A stretch of DNA of 64,000 bases. It comes from Aplectana chamaeleonis (taxonomy: Eukaryota > Nematoda > Chromadorea > Rhabditida > Cosmocercidae). This document shows positions 11,859-24,010 of the stretch, piece by piece; within the stretch, counting starts at the first letter, position 1, and each line of letters starts with the position of its first letter. The stretch covers positions 1,364,001-1,428,000 of the forward strand of contig JAPDOI010000009.1 in assembly GCA_029168955.1 (NCBI GenBank), written 5' to 3'. The notes beneath the pieces are model-generated. The model was not told the origin of the DNA and made no database searches. It worked only from the letters and a program-made list of their open reading frames with translations. The translations under genes were made by a program, and so were the position numbers.

Positions 11859-12142
11859 TACTGTGCTTATCTGGGGCCGAATTCCGGTCCGCAATTGCGT
11901 CTCGACACGCTTTGCGGCCGCACGCTCACGAGTCAGAAGAGCTTCCAGCGCCGTAGCCACCGATCTGCTGACTCTAGGTGAGTTTTGAAGACTGGAAACT
12001 AAGAAGAATTGGAGAAAATTGTATAAAAAAGCCACATCGAGGCGGCTTTTGCGCTGGAAACCCGACTGACTCGGGCGCGTGCGGCCGCAAAGCGTGTCGA
12101 GACGCAATTGCGGACCGGAATTTGGCCCAGATAAGCACAGTA
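11859..12142. mobile_element. MITE P, copy 2
   Basis: The ends are TACTGTGCTTATCTGGGGCC and GGCCCAGATAAGCACAGTA, with the inverted block GTCCGCAATTGCGTCTCGAC / GTCGAGACGCAATTGCGGAC. This is the best-preserved copy. Confidence 0.85.
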
Positions 12143-12599
12143 TACATTGAAGCTTTTCATGCTGTCGAAATTTCGGAACACCTTCGTAGACTTTTGGAAT
12201 TTCATCCTTTATCCTGTTTTACAGTTCCAACAGATGCTAAACTCACATTAACATGCGCCAGCTCAGAGTCATCATTCAACAACCCTAACCCTATAAGAAA
12301 GCGCCGGTTTGAAAGTGAATTCTTCAATGATACTCCAGAGATTAGGCTAATGTTTCTATGAGTGAGCATTTCGCTATTAGAGCGAATAATCGCATTCGGC
12401 AATGGATAGGCTAGTGATCATCGAGATATGGCTAACGATGTACTTCCCCCTGAGACCACGAGTCGGCTACTACATCTTTCAAAGCGTTCGATTCGACTAG
12501 CTACATATATGCCAGGCAAAAATCGTTGCTAGACAATATAATCTCCCACCCCATTTTTGATCTATACCGCAACCCAGAAGTTTGCAGAGTGCACGTAAT

Positions 12600-12735
12600 C
12601 AATTCAGTCTGATGAGTGGACGGGGCTGCGACGGTAGATCGTCGCGCGCGATCGAAAAACCGTTGGCCGGTGGCGCCGCCAAGATCGCACGGCCAGCCGC
12701 CTTGTCCATGCGTCAGACTGATTATAATACGGTAA
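12600..12735. mobile_element. Short foldback element (~130 bp)
   Basis: CAGTCTGATGAGTGGAC on the left and GTCCATGCGTCAGACTG on the right are inverted, with inner GGCGCCGCC and GATCGTCGCG blocks. No coding. A second copy was not found. Confidence 0.55.
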
Positions 12736-12825
12736 CCATACTGTGAAGAAAAATGTCAAACAAAGCTTAGAAAGCAATTGTAGAGAAAATACGGAAATTA
12801 CACAAACTAACTAAAAAATCGCTAC

Positions 12826-12885
12826 TATGGGGGTCGAACCCTCTTCGTAATTGTGGAACTGTGCAACCTACCATTAAACCACATA
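12826..12885 (-). other. tRNA-like sequence or tRNA pseudogene
   Basis: On the minus strand an A-box match TGGTTTAATGG and a B-box match GGTTCGACCCC lie at tRNA-like spacing. A TTTTTT run about 15 bp further could be a Pol III terminator. The acceptor arms do not pair and the T stem has a mismatch, so this is a remnant. The mariner starts immediately at its 5' side. Confidence 0.4.
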
Positions 12886-14158
12886 CCAGGTTGTTCAATA
12901 AGTTTTGTCGCTCGATAAGAAAAACACAACTTTATGGTTCAAAATACACTTTATTACTCAGTATAATCTCCTTGAACATTAATACACTTGCTCCAACGAT
13001 CCTCCAATCAGTGGATCCCATCCCTGAAGTGAGAATCCGGAAAGTCTGCAAAATACGCTTCAACAGCCGTTATGACCTCATCATTTGATGAAAAACGCTT
13101 GCCACGCATAAATTTTTTGAGTTCTGTAAACAAATGGAAGTCGCTGGGGCCATCTGGTGAATACGGTGAATGCTCAAACATTTCAAACTTTAATTCATGG
13201 GTTTTAGCCATTGTCAAAATGCTCTTGTGACACGGTGCAATGTCCTGATTAAAAAAAATTCTTCTGCAGACCGGGTCTTTTTTCACGAATTTTTCCCTCC
13301 AACTGAACTGGTCCAAAAGGTTGCAACAATATGCAGAATTAATTGTTTTACCAGTTTGCAGTAAATCACAAACCAAATTCCTTTCGCATCTCAAAAAAAA
13401 AACTGATGCCATAACCTTCTTGGCCGATTTCCGGACACGAACTCGTTTCGAAGCCGAACAACCAGTCCACACCACTCTTTAGCCTCTTGTTTTGATCCAG
13501 GATCACAGTGATAGACCCAAGTCTCATCCATGTGATGCATCAACGCACAAAATCCACCTTATTCTTTTTAAAACGCTCCAAATGTTGCCGAGAAAGTCGC
13601 ATTCGAATATGTTTTTATTCCATTGTTAGCGAATGCGGCACAAATTGTGCACACGGCTTTCTAAAACCCGAAATTTCACATAAAATATGGCTCACACTGC
13701 CTAATGAGATGTGTAGACCCTCTACTAGATCTCTCTCAGTCAATCGACGATCTTCCAAAACCATATCCTGTATTTTGGCTATGATTTCTGGTGTTGAAGC
13801 GCTTTTTGCCCGTCTTTCACGTGGATCGTGTTCAAGGCTTGTACGACCACGTTTAAATCCAACAACCCATCTTTCTACTGTTCTAATTGTAGGAGAACAA
13901 TCATTTTACACTTTTAACATTCGTTCGTGAATTTCTTTTGATGCTACACCTTCCAAAAATAAGAATTTTATCACAGCACGATATTCAATTTTTTTCCATT
14001 GCTGTGACACGGCGACACTAAATCGCTTGTAAACAAAGAATGATTTGACAGATTGAAATGAAACTTCACATACATTCATATTAGAAGTGTACAAAAAAAT
14101 TGGGCTAGTAGCAACGCCCTCTCTTATCTAGAAAAACAAAATTTATTGAACAACCTGG
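12886..14158 (-). mobile_element. mariner transposon (1273 bp)
   Basis: Inverted termini CCAGGTTGTTCAATAAGTTT and TTTATTGAACAACCTGG are flanked by TA on both sides (12884-12885, 14159-14160), the mariner/Tc1 target. The transposase reads on the minus strand. Confidence 0.9.
13008..14094 (-). pseudogene. mariner transposase, frameshifted
   Basis: On the minus strand an N-terminal helix-turn-helix region (FLFLEGVASKEIHERMLKVY, then WVVGFKRGRTS) is followed by LVEGLHISLGSVSH. After further frame changes come catalytic segments: HMDETWVYHCDPGSK (first aspartate), FNQDIAPCHKS (second) and HSPYSPDGPSDFHLF (third, D34D-like spacing). At least two frame changes and an in-frame stop interrupt it, so it cannot make a full protein. 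The open 155-residue piece at 13475-13008 is the C-terminal half. Confidence 0.85.
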
Positions 14159-14327
14159 TAAGCTTGGTGCTCCCTGAATTAGCTCAGGCTAGAATAAGCA
14201 GAGGACCGTCAGAGTTTACGCGCTTCCCGCTTCAAGCTTTCGTTCACGCAGAATTAATTAAGGGCGATCAAACGGAAAAGGAAACTAGTCTACCATATCC
14301 TGGAGGATTACTGTAGGTTATGGTAGG

Positions 14328-14610
14328 TACTGTGCTTCTCTGGGCTTTATTCCGGTCCGTAATTGCGTCTCGACACGCTTTGCGGCCGCATGCGCTCGGG
14401 TCAGTCGGGTTTCCAGCGCCAAAGCCGACTCGATATGGCTTTTTTATACAAATTTCTCCAATTGTTCTTATTTTCCAGTTTCCAAAACCCATCTATAGTC
14501 AGCAGATCGGCGGCTGCGGCGCTGGAAGCTCTTCCGACTCGGGAGCGTGCGGCCGCAAAGCGTGTCGAGACGCAATTGCGGACCGGAATTTGGCCCAGAT
14601 AAGCACAGTA
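14328..14610. mobile_element. MITE P, copy 3
   Basis: The ends are TACTGTGCTTCTCTGGGC and GGCCCAGATAAGCACAGTA, with the same inverted subterminal block as the other copies. Inside are CCAGCGCCAAAGCCGACTCG and AGATCGGCGGCTGCGGCGCT, shared with copies 1, 2 and 4. Confidence 0.82.
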
Positions 14611-15299
14611 CAAACTAATTTCCTTGCTGCACCTTATCGTTTCGAGCCAATATGTTTTTAAAACCCAGAGTTAGGTGCAAGTAACTCACAATTTTCATAA
14701 CACTTAGGATGGACGTCCTCATAAGTTACTTCACCCTGCTCCGGCCAGACTACGCCCTTGAGAAAGAATTGGCGAAAAAAAGAATGGCTCAGGTTGAGAA
14801 ACGGTCAAAGTCAATGAAAACGACTGATGCAACAAAAAAGATACAATCAATGACTTGATAAAATACACTAAAGAACGGCTAAACAAAAAAATTACAGATT
14901 AAAAATGGAAAATAGTGCCAACCGATTCAAACAAGGCCATTGTGCAGCGCATCACAAAAATTCAGGACATCACCACTGAGCCCGGCCATCAAGTGAGGCC
15001 TCAGAGTCTCAAACGCATGACATTGTAGGATTAACTATGGCAAATAAATCAGTAAAGTGACTCTCAAGAGACAGCGGTTTCCGGCTGCTCAGGTCGAGGT
15101 AATGAACGCCTTGGAAGAAAACCCTTGTGCAAATATCTTATAGAATATCTGCAATAGATGGTCTAGATGGGCACGGCTGTTCCCAACGAGATTTAGCGCT
15201 GATAACATAACGGCTTTTATTATTGAAAATTGGGAGTGATTCAGGAGAAAAGTTCCTAACTTCGAAAACACATGTATAAGTCCGCTAGATGTTATAGAG

Positions 15300-15300
<1 letters not shown>
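14611..15300. other. No recognised gene
   Basis: I see no family motif, tandem repeat or strong hairpin in this stretch. Confidence 0.35.
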
Positions 15301-16110
<810 letters not shown>

Positions 16111-16379
16111 GTATGACACTATTTCGGTGCGTGTCGACCGGGTGGGACTCATGCGATCGACCAGCTCCGACGGTGACTTCAGCGAACTCTCACCCCTAAA
16201 GGCCCACAACGCCAGGATCATGAATATCACCCTAGTTTCGCTCAAAGTTGAGTTTCAAGAAGTTGAGCAGTGAGGACGGAAAAGACGCGGAAAAGCATCG
16301 TCGCGCATTTTCTAACCAAATTCTACAAGCGTTAGTTTGCTGCGGTATACCTGCCGCAAACTACCGAAAACTGAAAAAA

Positions 16380-17525
16380 CGGACATCTCATTCGTGTTCA
16401 GCCCACCAAAAGACTCTCACTATCACTACAAAACTTTTAAGGGAAGTGTTTAGAATGGTAAACATATCTTCCAAAACGACTAGTTTCGTTAGTATCTTTA
16501 GTGGCTCAATAGTTAAAACTGCGCAGTATCCCGCCCCGAGCTGCAGGTTCCAAGAAATTACCTGCCTGAAAAGGTCGTTTTTTGTGCTTTTTGTACCCTC
16601 CAAAAAGGGCATTAATCTTTCGAGAATTGGAAAACGGATCTCATGAATGTGTTCAGCGCCCAAAACTACCACCCTGAGCGGAATTTGGGTGAAGGCGCAT
16701 TTTCCATACTTTGTCCAGACTGACAGTGTTTTGGACTTGTATATATTTTCAGTTGGGCGTTTATTTTTACCAATTGAGGGCTCTGGAAGCGTTTTTTAGA
16801 AAATGTTCCACATTTCACTTAAAATTCTCCCATGAGTGTTTTTTGAGGCGCTGATCACGAATCTGTGGTTTATTAGTCGATTTTCAAAAGTTTTCGGCCA
16901 ATTTCGTTCGAAGCATCTCAACCGGGAAAATTTCGAGGGAAAAACGCCACTTTCGAGATTTTCGGAGTGCTACGGTAGATATTGCTCAAATTGTTCCTGT
17001 GAGAGCTATTTGGAGTGCTAAACACGAATCTGGAGTCCGCTTATCGATTTTTCGCAGATTACGGCAGATTACGGTGGGTATACGGTAGTTTGATCAAAAC
17101 TTCAGATTTTACTCAAAATTCGTATACGGGGGTTATTCGGGGTGGAGAATACGAACTTAACGTCCGTTTATCGATTCTCAAAATTTTAAGGTGGGTTTTG
17201 TCACCTAAATGACATGTTACCTACCGTAACCTACAGTAAACCTCTAAATTTCGACAAATGGACTCCAGCTTCGTGTTCACCACCCTAGACTACCCATACA
17301 TACAAGTTTTGAGCTAAATCCGAGGAAATTTTTTGAAACTCAAAAAAAAATGCCTGATGCCTTCCCCTTTTCCTTGCCTTTTCGCGAGGCTTAGAAATTT
17401 TTCATAACTTTTTTGAACCTGCGGCTCGAGGCGGGATACTGCGCATTTTTACTATTGAGCCAGAGATACTAACCATACTAGTCGTTTTGGCAGATCGGAC
17501 CTACGCTTTTTATACTTCCCTTGTA
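16380..17525. repeat. Family A element, partial copy
   Basis: It contains ACGAATCTG with GGTTTATT, GATTACGGTGGGTATACGG, GGGTTATTCGGGGTG and ends near TACTTCCCTTGTAAGAAG, the right terminus of family A. The left end is not intact. Confidence 0.5.
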
Positions 17526-17777
17526 AGAAGAATAGTGTCAGGATAGAAAAGACGTAGGTTCTGCTAATGCAAAACTGTGGTTATGCATCCTTGTGAGTCA
17601 TTATGATCTCACTACCCGCTGTCGACTATACATTGAAACTTATATCCAGTTTTTTTAGGAGAAAGTTACCGTCATGTGGAATTTACATAATCATTACCCA
17701 CTTCTATCTGATCGGCACCCTACATGGTCGCTGGCTAACAAGGGTGGTCAAACATCGTGGACAAAAAGTCTGTACTA

Positions 17778-17987
17778 ATGAGACTGTCCGCCCACGCGGC
17801 CGGCGTGCGTGTTGAGCGGCTGTCGCAAAGGCGTTTTTTGGACGAGCTTTTCCACAACCGCAATTTGCTGACTGGGATATTATTCACTATTCAAGTGATA
17901 ATCCTGCTCATCGAGTTTCAAACACGAAAAATGTCTCGGCACGCGCGCCGACCGCGTTGGCGGACAGGACAGTTTGATTCGGACAGA
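17778..17987. mobile_element. MITE D, copy 2
   Basis: GAGACTGTCCGCCCACGCGG on the left pairs with GCGTTGGCGGACAG on the right. Inner GGCGTGCGTGTTGAGCGGC matches copy 3 at 43077. Non-coding despite an open frame over it. Confidence 0.65.
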
Positions 17988-17989
17988 CT

Positions 17990-18937
17990 TTACCTATCAT
18001 CTACAGCTGACAGGCGTTTAGTGAAGTATGAGCTGAAGAATAAGATTCAGCGTATGAAGCACCTTGACGTCATCTCTGCAAACTCTCAATCGACTAAAGA
18101 GAAGAATCAATGCCATAAGTAGTGCAGTGGCAAATTGCAAAGGAATCGAAGGCAACACGCCGTGGTGCGTGAACACTCTGGATGCCGATTGGAAGGTGAT
18201 AAGCGGCGAATGCCAAGAGGGATAATTGGACGGGAATCGCCGTGTCGTAAGTCGCAAAACAGCGGCGGCTGCGATCTGCAAATGGCCAGTCAGCCGCGCA
18301 TGCCTAAGTGTTTACTTCCCATGCAAGTAAGCATTATACATACATACAGACCTGGGGGAAACCTCCTCCTTTTGCATAGGAGTTGCCAGTGAGAGGTACA
18401 CACTGTGTTCCTTTGCCAACGACCGGATGTTGGGCGGCTGGCTTGAAGACCGCCTATCGATCAACGCATGTTTTTATACCATGTGGATAATGTCGCTGAA
18501 TGTTGTTTCATGTGGGAAACAGATTTAGGCGTAAGGGGGACGTTCTTGAGACGAGTGAGTCTCACCTTTATGTACTTGAGGTTAGACTCTTTTGCTCGTG
18601 CGTATTTGACGAGACATCTCGCTCCTAATGTAACGAGAACACCGCAACTTCCCTAATCAGAACCGTTTCCGTGAACAGCGTTGAACTGCTCTAGAGGTAA
18701 CCCTATGGTCAAAGCGATTTCGGCCTTCTCAAAGTGGTTGGTGTCCCACTTCCTCCAATTCCTCTTTCACCAATTGCCTTACATACATACACATATTCAC
18801 AATACCGCGCGCTAACTTTTGTAAAAACGTCAAATTTGGCGAAAACACAACCATTTCCTGTGACTTTCCCGAATGATTGTCGCCTTTGTCAAGTTCTCAA
18901 AAAGTGTTTTATTCACTGAATGAAATTCTAAGTCTGG
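17990..18937. other. No recognised gene
   Basis: Short overlapping frames only. CATACATACA simple runs occur near 18340 and 18785. No family motif was recognised. Confidence 0.35.
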
Positions 18938-19019
18938 TTAAAGGCAGCAGACACACTCGAAAAAGTTATTGAGATAATTACGTTTCTGGAGTAGCATTGC
19001 TCCTACTCTGAGAAAAGTC

Positions 19020-19250
19020 GCCGCGAACGAGCCGTGAACCTACCGCGAACCTCGTGCCTGCCGCCAATCTCCTGCAAACCTACCGCCAACCTCGAACCTG
19101 CCGCGAACACCTCGGCACCGCGATGTTCTTTAGTATTAACTCTGGAGCTGGTGCGAGCCTGCCGCGTAGCTGCCGCCAACCTACCGCGATGTTACTCTCT
19201 GCCGCGAACCTGCCGCAAACCTGCCGCGTATCTGCCGCGACCCCATCTGA
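19020..19250 (+). repeat. Imperfect tandem repeat of CTGCCGCGAAC type
   Basis: Roughly a dozen degenerate 10-11 bp units such as CCTGCCGCGAAC, CCTACCGCGAAC and CCTGCCGCAAAC are interrupted once near 19125-19150. It lies in the left arm of the TTAA composite. Confidence 0.6.
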
Positions 19251-20022
19251 ACTTCGTTATTATTCAAAAATCTTAATGAGGCCAAATCGTCAACAGTGGC
19301 TTTACATGTTTCGTGAAATCCTGATAACATTGATGACAACCGCTTCACTTCACCAGTTGAAATTCTACAATATATGCCTCACTTCACCATTTTTCCTGCA
19401 AAGGTGCTTGTTTTCTCCTTTATCTTTCTCTGTGTTCGGTTATGTAGTTTTCTCACTTCAACGTCTCGACAAGCGGTTAAATCTACGCCTGACATCCGGC
19501 GTCAATTATGGTGTTTTGCTTGCGCCACTGCAGACGACACATCATAAATGACGACGACCTTCAAAATTGCGCTTTACCGCATTGGGCCATTGTTATACCT
19601 CCAGTCTGCGACCGCGACAGGCTCGCTCGTCTACGAATCGTGTCGGGACCCACACTTTCACCATGAAAAGAGCTGTCGCAGGAACACTTTGCATGCGCTG
19701 GTCGCGTCGCAGGATTGATGTATGGCACAGCACAACTGGCCTTCAGAGACTGCGACGTCGCTCAGGTCTGCGACCGCGGCAGGGCTGTGGCAGAGTACAA
19801 CAATTGCCTTATTATGGTGAAATCTATCGGAAAGCTATTTTTCACGTTGACGTATGTTCCTTAGAATGTGTAAAAACGATGAAATCAAAAATTATAGGGT
19901 GAAATATGTGAAGGTACAAATGTTGTGGGAAGATGATGTTCTGCTGATGATGATGATGAATGATGATGAAAAAATTCTGCTTCATTAGTTTTTGCACCTT
20001 CTAAAGAACATACCTCAACGTA

Positions 20023-20797
20023 CCAGGTTGTTCAATAAGTTTTGTCGTTCGACAAGAGAGGGCGTTGCTACTGGCCCAAAATTGTTTGTAACGTTGGTAA
20101 ACTCTTCATATGAACGTATGCAAAGTTTCATTTCAATCTGTCAATTCATTCTTTGTTTACAATCCATTTAGTGTTGCCAAGTCACACCAATGGAAAAAAA
20201 ATTGATGATCGTGCAGTGGTAGAATTCTTATTTTTGGAAGGTGTAGCACCAAAAGAAATTCACGAACGAATGCTAAAAGTGTATAATGATTGTTCACCTA
20301 CATTTAGAACAGTAGAAAGATGGGTTGCTGAATTTAAACGTGGTCGTACAAGCGTTGAAGACGATCCACGTGAAGGACGTCCAAAAAGCGCTACAACACC
20401 AGATATCAGCCAAAATACAGGATATCGTTTTGCAAGATAGTCGATTGACTGAGAGAAAATTAGTAGAGGCTCTACACTTCTCACTAGGCAGTGTGAGCCA
20501 TACTTTGAGTGAAATTTTGGTTTTTAGAAAGCTGTGTGCTAAATGGGTGCCGCATTCGCTAACAATGGAACAAAAACACATTTGCATGCGACTTTCTCAG
20601 CAACATTTGGAGCGTTTTAAAAAATATAAAAAGGGTTTTGTGCGTTGATTCATCACTATAGATGAGACTGAGATTTTTTTTTTGGTTTTTTTGAAGTGTA
20701 TTAATGTTCAGGGAGATTATACTGAATAATAAAGTGTATTTTGAACAATAAAGTTGTGTTTTTCTTGTTGAACGACAAAACTTATTTAACAACCTGG
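20023..20797 (+). mobile_element. mariner, internally deleted (775 bp)
   Basis: Termini CCAGGTTGTTCAATAAGTTT and TTATTTAACAACCTGG with TA on each side. Same family as 12886-14158 but on the opposite strand and about 500 bp shorter, lacking the catalytic core. Confidence 0.88.
20153..20648 (+). pseudogene. mariner transposase N-terminal remnant
   Basis: The first frame covers the DNA-binding region (VEFLFLEGVAPKEIHERML, WVAEFKRGRTSVEDDPREG). A frame change around 20400 leads into SAKIQDIVLQDSRLTERKL and LSLGSVSHTLSEILVFRKLC. The sequence stops after ERFKKYKKGFVR and an in-frame TGA. None of the three catalytic aspartates beyond the first region remains. Confidence 0.82.
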
Positions 20798-21167
20798 TAG
20801 AACATAGTTTTCCCATAGAGTTTAACCACAGCAATGCGGCGAAGCGCAATTTTCTTCCATTGGATCACCTACACCACAAAACTGTTCCGGTAGTGTACCG
20901 GGAACGCGCACGTTGAACGACTGCTCGAACCCGCGCGGCCTACGATACGCCTCTGTGCTGGGTGGACAGACGATTGGTCAGACCAAGTTCCAGGCGCCCC
21001 TGTCATTGATTGACGTGCCCTGGAGCCGGATTGACTTCTTTATGTGAGGTGAGGCAGAAACGATAGAGGGGCTTTATCTCGCTTCCCAAATTTTTGCGGC
21101 TGGACAAGCTTGCCAGCCGGGAAGCATTAAATTCATTTTTCTGGTATAAGAAATATCCAGTCGGCCC

Positions 21168-21258
21168 TTTGAACCTGCCGAGGCGGCGCCTTGAATCTGC
21201 CGAGTCGGCGCCTAGAACCTGCCTAGTCGGCGCCTTGAACCTGCCGAGTCGGCGCCTG
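21168..21258 (+). repeat. 22-bp tandem repeat
   Basis: Four units of CCTTGAACCTGCCGAGTCGG plus CG, with small changes. It lies in the right arm of the TTAA composite and resembles the left-arm CTGCCG repeats. Confidence 0.75.
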
Positions 21259-21825
21259 ATAGGCTACGAGCCGGCAGGTTTGCGGGAGATTCGCGGCGAG
21301 TTGTCTCAGAGTAGTAGACTGCTCACACCGTTGGAAGCGTCGAAAATGAGTCAAAATTACTAAATTTCAGCAATGCAAATCGAAACATTTCTGCAACCCC
21401 GCCCCAAAATACAAACTCTTCCAGATTGATAGTACTAATGCGGTCACTTTGGCTGCTTTTTGATGCTTCCAACGAGGTGAACGTTCCAGTACACGCTGAA
21501 GGAGTATATCGGCTTCTCCATCTCAACCGTTTTGTTGCTAATATTCGCTTTTTCAACTGCGCGCTGTAAAACTCGTTCACTTTCACCCGATAACAAAAGA
21601 ACCGTTTTTCCTCTGTTTGCGCACAGTTTTCGTTGGTTTTTCGTCAGTTCCCAATACAACCAGCTCCAAACCTTTGATTTATGTCATAAAATCGATACCA
21701 TTTTTGAGCCTGTCTGCTGCCTTTAAGTCAATTGTTCGCCTTATAAATCCGATTTCGCTAAGCTTTCCAAGATAACTGTTTTGGCAGGAAGTTCTCAAAG
21801 TCGCACGCTTAGAACTGAAGTAGCT

Positions 21826-22045
21826 AACAAGGGAACCACAATAAGTCATAGCGACCATTCCAAATGAAATGTACTTTTCTAGAACCACTTTCGGACGATA
21901 AGTCCGAATATGCCCATCGCTGCTGCCTAAACCCACCCTGAAAAAAAGATATGAGCATTTTTCTCTGATTTTTGTACCTATGGTACCCTCCAAAAAGCGC
22001 ATTATTTGTACGAAAATCCGGAAACGGACCTAAAAAAACTTAACG
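21826..22045. repeat. Family A fragment (terminal)
   Basis: ACAAGGGAACCACAATAAG, GACCATTCCAAATGAAATG and CCCTCCAAAAAGCGCATTA match the left end of the copies at 29279 and 36848. The rest is missing. Confidence 0.6.
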
Positions 22046-22059
22046 CCGGGACTTTGCCA

Positions 22060-22665
22060 AAAAAAATGATATATACAACGGGCTGAGACCCTCTGAGAAG
22101 TCTGACCAAACCATTTAGGCGAAAGTGAAGGCTAGAGTAGAAAAAGAAGTGAGTAAAGCGCAACATTCATGTCAGTGATAGTGCAATGAACTCATTCAAG
22201 AACTCTTACTCTAAGCGGAAAAGGGATCAAAGCTGATTAATAACATTGAAAAGGAGAGGAGCTCTACGGAGGCTTCAAGTAAGAGAGCTTTCCGATTTGG
22301 AAATTTCAGGTCAATCAAAGTCTTTTGTATGCCGTCCCCACTATGTACCGTAAGCTCTACAAATATACCTGAAAATTTTCCAATAAAAGTACGATTTGGA
22401 GACTATAATTCTGCTTCAAACCGGCAGGAAAATGAAATGTCTTGCAACAAAATCAATACGCGAGCATGTGCAAATTGTAGCAAGAGCATTTTGTACAGGT
22501 AATATCTGGAACTGATTTGAACGCGAAAATATTAGATTAAGAAAGGATCGGACTAGGGAATAAGACCAGGGCAAGGGATAACGAAGAAACTGTAATGCTC
22601 TGCTTACCGCTGGTACACGCATTTAGAACAAAATCGTATCCAGGATATCAAAATCGTATTCATCA
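22060..22665. other. No recognised gene
   Basis: No family motif, tandem array or clear hairpin was found here. Confidence 0.35.
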
Positions 22666-22669
22666 CGTG

Positions 22670-22782
22670 ATCAAAATTCCCCCTGCCCTTTCCCTTTCCA
22701 TTTCTGTTTCCGTTTCCCTCTCCTTCTCACGTTCCCTTTCCTCTCCTCCCCCCTCGCTCTCCTCCCTGTTCCTCTCCTTGGT

Positions 22783-22821
<39 letters not shown>

Positions 22822-22850
22822 TCGGTTCTTTTTCTACGCTTTACTTCCCT
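22670..22850 (+). repeat. Pyrimidine tract with (CT)n
   Basis: A C/T-only stretch including a (CT)n run of about 18 units near 22784-22820. Confidence 0.85.
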
Positions 22851-22907
22851 TCTCCATTTCACATCAGGGTAAAGCGTGGCGCTGTGATCGGTTAGTGAGA
22901 GATGCGG

Positions 22908-22998
22908 CCCCCCCACAGTAGCCAGCGATCCGCCCGCCAGTAGCCAGCGATCCGCCCGCCAGTAGCCAGCGATCCTCCCGCCAGTATCCAGCAATCCG
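22908..22998 (+). repeat. 22-bp tandem repeat of AGTAGCCAGCGATCCGCCCG
   Basis: Four units of about 22 bp, with core GCGATCCGCCCGCC. The same core recurs in inverted orientation at 23240-23345 and direct at 23360-23510. Confidence 0.8.
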
Positions 22999-23234
22999 CC
23001 CTCGATGTGGGTTATTCCTATGGTTACCACCACGGTCTCCGTGTGCGGGACCACCACCACCCCTAGCCGTGAGGATCATACCCTCAGCTGCCAAAAATTA
23101 TTCTCACCCTCGAAATGCCGAGTGAGCATTCAGTGCGATGGAGCGCCTTTAATACCCTTCGATTTGTGTACTCTGAGCATGATACTGATACCAGAAAAGA
23201 ACTCGTCAATGATTGACAAGTTTTACCGTGTAAT

Positions 23235-23525
23235 ATTTGAGCGGGCGGATCGCTGCCTATCAAAGCAGCGGCGGGCGGATCGCTGCATCTCATAGCTCAG
23301 CGGGCGGATCGCTAGCTATCAGAGCCCTTGCGGGCGGATCGCCGCGTTAGAGCTTGCCGGCGATCCGCCCGCTAGCGTTATCAACGCTCCCAGGTGCCTC
23401 TCCCCGCCCGCCAAAGCGCAGCGATCCGCCCGCAGAGACAACGAGAGGCAGCGATCCGCCCGGCGAGGCCACGATGGACAGCGATCCGCCCGCATTTTGC
23501 TGGCGTACCGCCCGCAGAGGCCTTG
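23235..23525. repeat. Dispersed GCGGGCGGATCGC core, both orientations
   Basis: Four GCGGGCGGATCGC copies (23240-23345) are followed by at least four inverted copies GCGATCCGCCCG (23360-23500). Together with 22908-22998 the core occurs about a dozen times in 600 bp. Confidence 0.75.
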
Positions 23526-23559
23526 ATTGCCAGCGGTCAGTCCGCACCTATTGTCTGAG

Positions 23560-24002
23560 TACAGATGAAAAAACTGAAATTTGATGGTTTGGTGGACAAT
23601 CTTTTTCAGGTTGCTCTTGGGATTTATTTTCTAATGATTTTTTCCCATTTTCACAAACTTGGGCCTCTGTAGGCGAACAAATTTTCGTATAATGGCCGAC
23701 GGGTGGGTTGCAGCCCCCTCCTTCCTGGCGCGCAAGGTTGCGGCCCCCTTGTGATAATCACAGCGTCAGCCTAGCCTTGCTTCCTACTTCCACTCCGTTC
23801 CCTCGCTCTCCCTCTTTCTATCGTCCTATCGGCCTCTTTGTATTGATCCCTTTCGATTTCCCTTTCTGCTCCCCCTAGACATTCTTTTGTCTCTAAATCT
23901 TCCCCCATATATTCAACCTCTCCCGTTCAAGTTCATGTTACTTGTAGTTCACAGGCAGATAAGCTATGACCGTGTCGGCGTCATGTTGCCTGACTGCGAT
24001 AG
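23560..24002. other. No recognised gene
   Basis: Contains a GTTGCAGCCCCCTCC / GGTTGCGGCCCCCTTG pair and C/T-rich text near 23780-23880. No coding signal. Confidence 0.35.
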
Positions 24003-24010
24003 GCAGGCAC

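Larger units (their letters stand above)
18942..21722. mobile_element. Putative TTAA-flanked composite element (2.8 kb)
   Basis: TTAA at 18938-18941 and 21723-21726 flanks AGGCAGCAGACACACTCG on the left and GAGCCTGTCTGCTGCCT on the right. Deeper in, CTACTCTGAGAAAAGTCGCC (near 18995) is matched in inverse by GGCGAGTTGTCTCAGAGTAG (near 21295). The right arm is about 350 bp longer, so something inserted there. It contains the deleted mariner at 20023. Confidence 0.45.

Noticed and set aside
18018..18392. Opposed frames at 18.0-18.4 kb as a gene
   Set aside because: No recognisable motif, no splice context and no repeat of the frame elsewhere.
22908..23525. CRISPR-like array
   Set aside because: Units are tandem or irregularly inverted, spacers are not unique sequences of constant length, and the surroundings are eukaryotic transposons with no cas genes.
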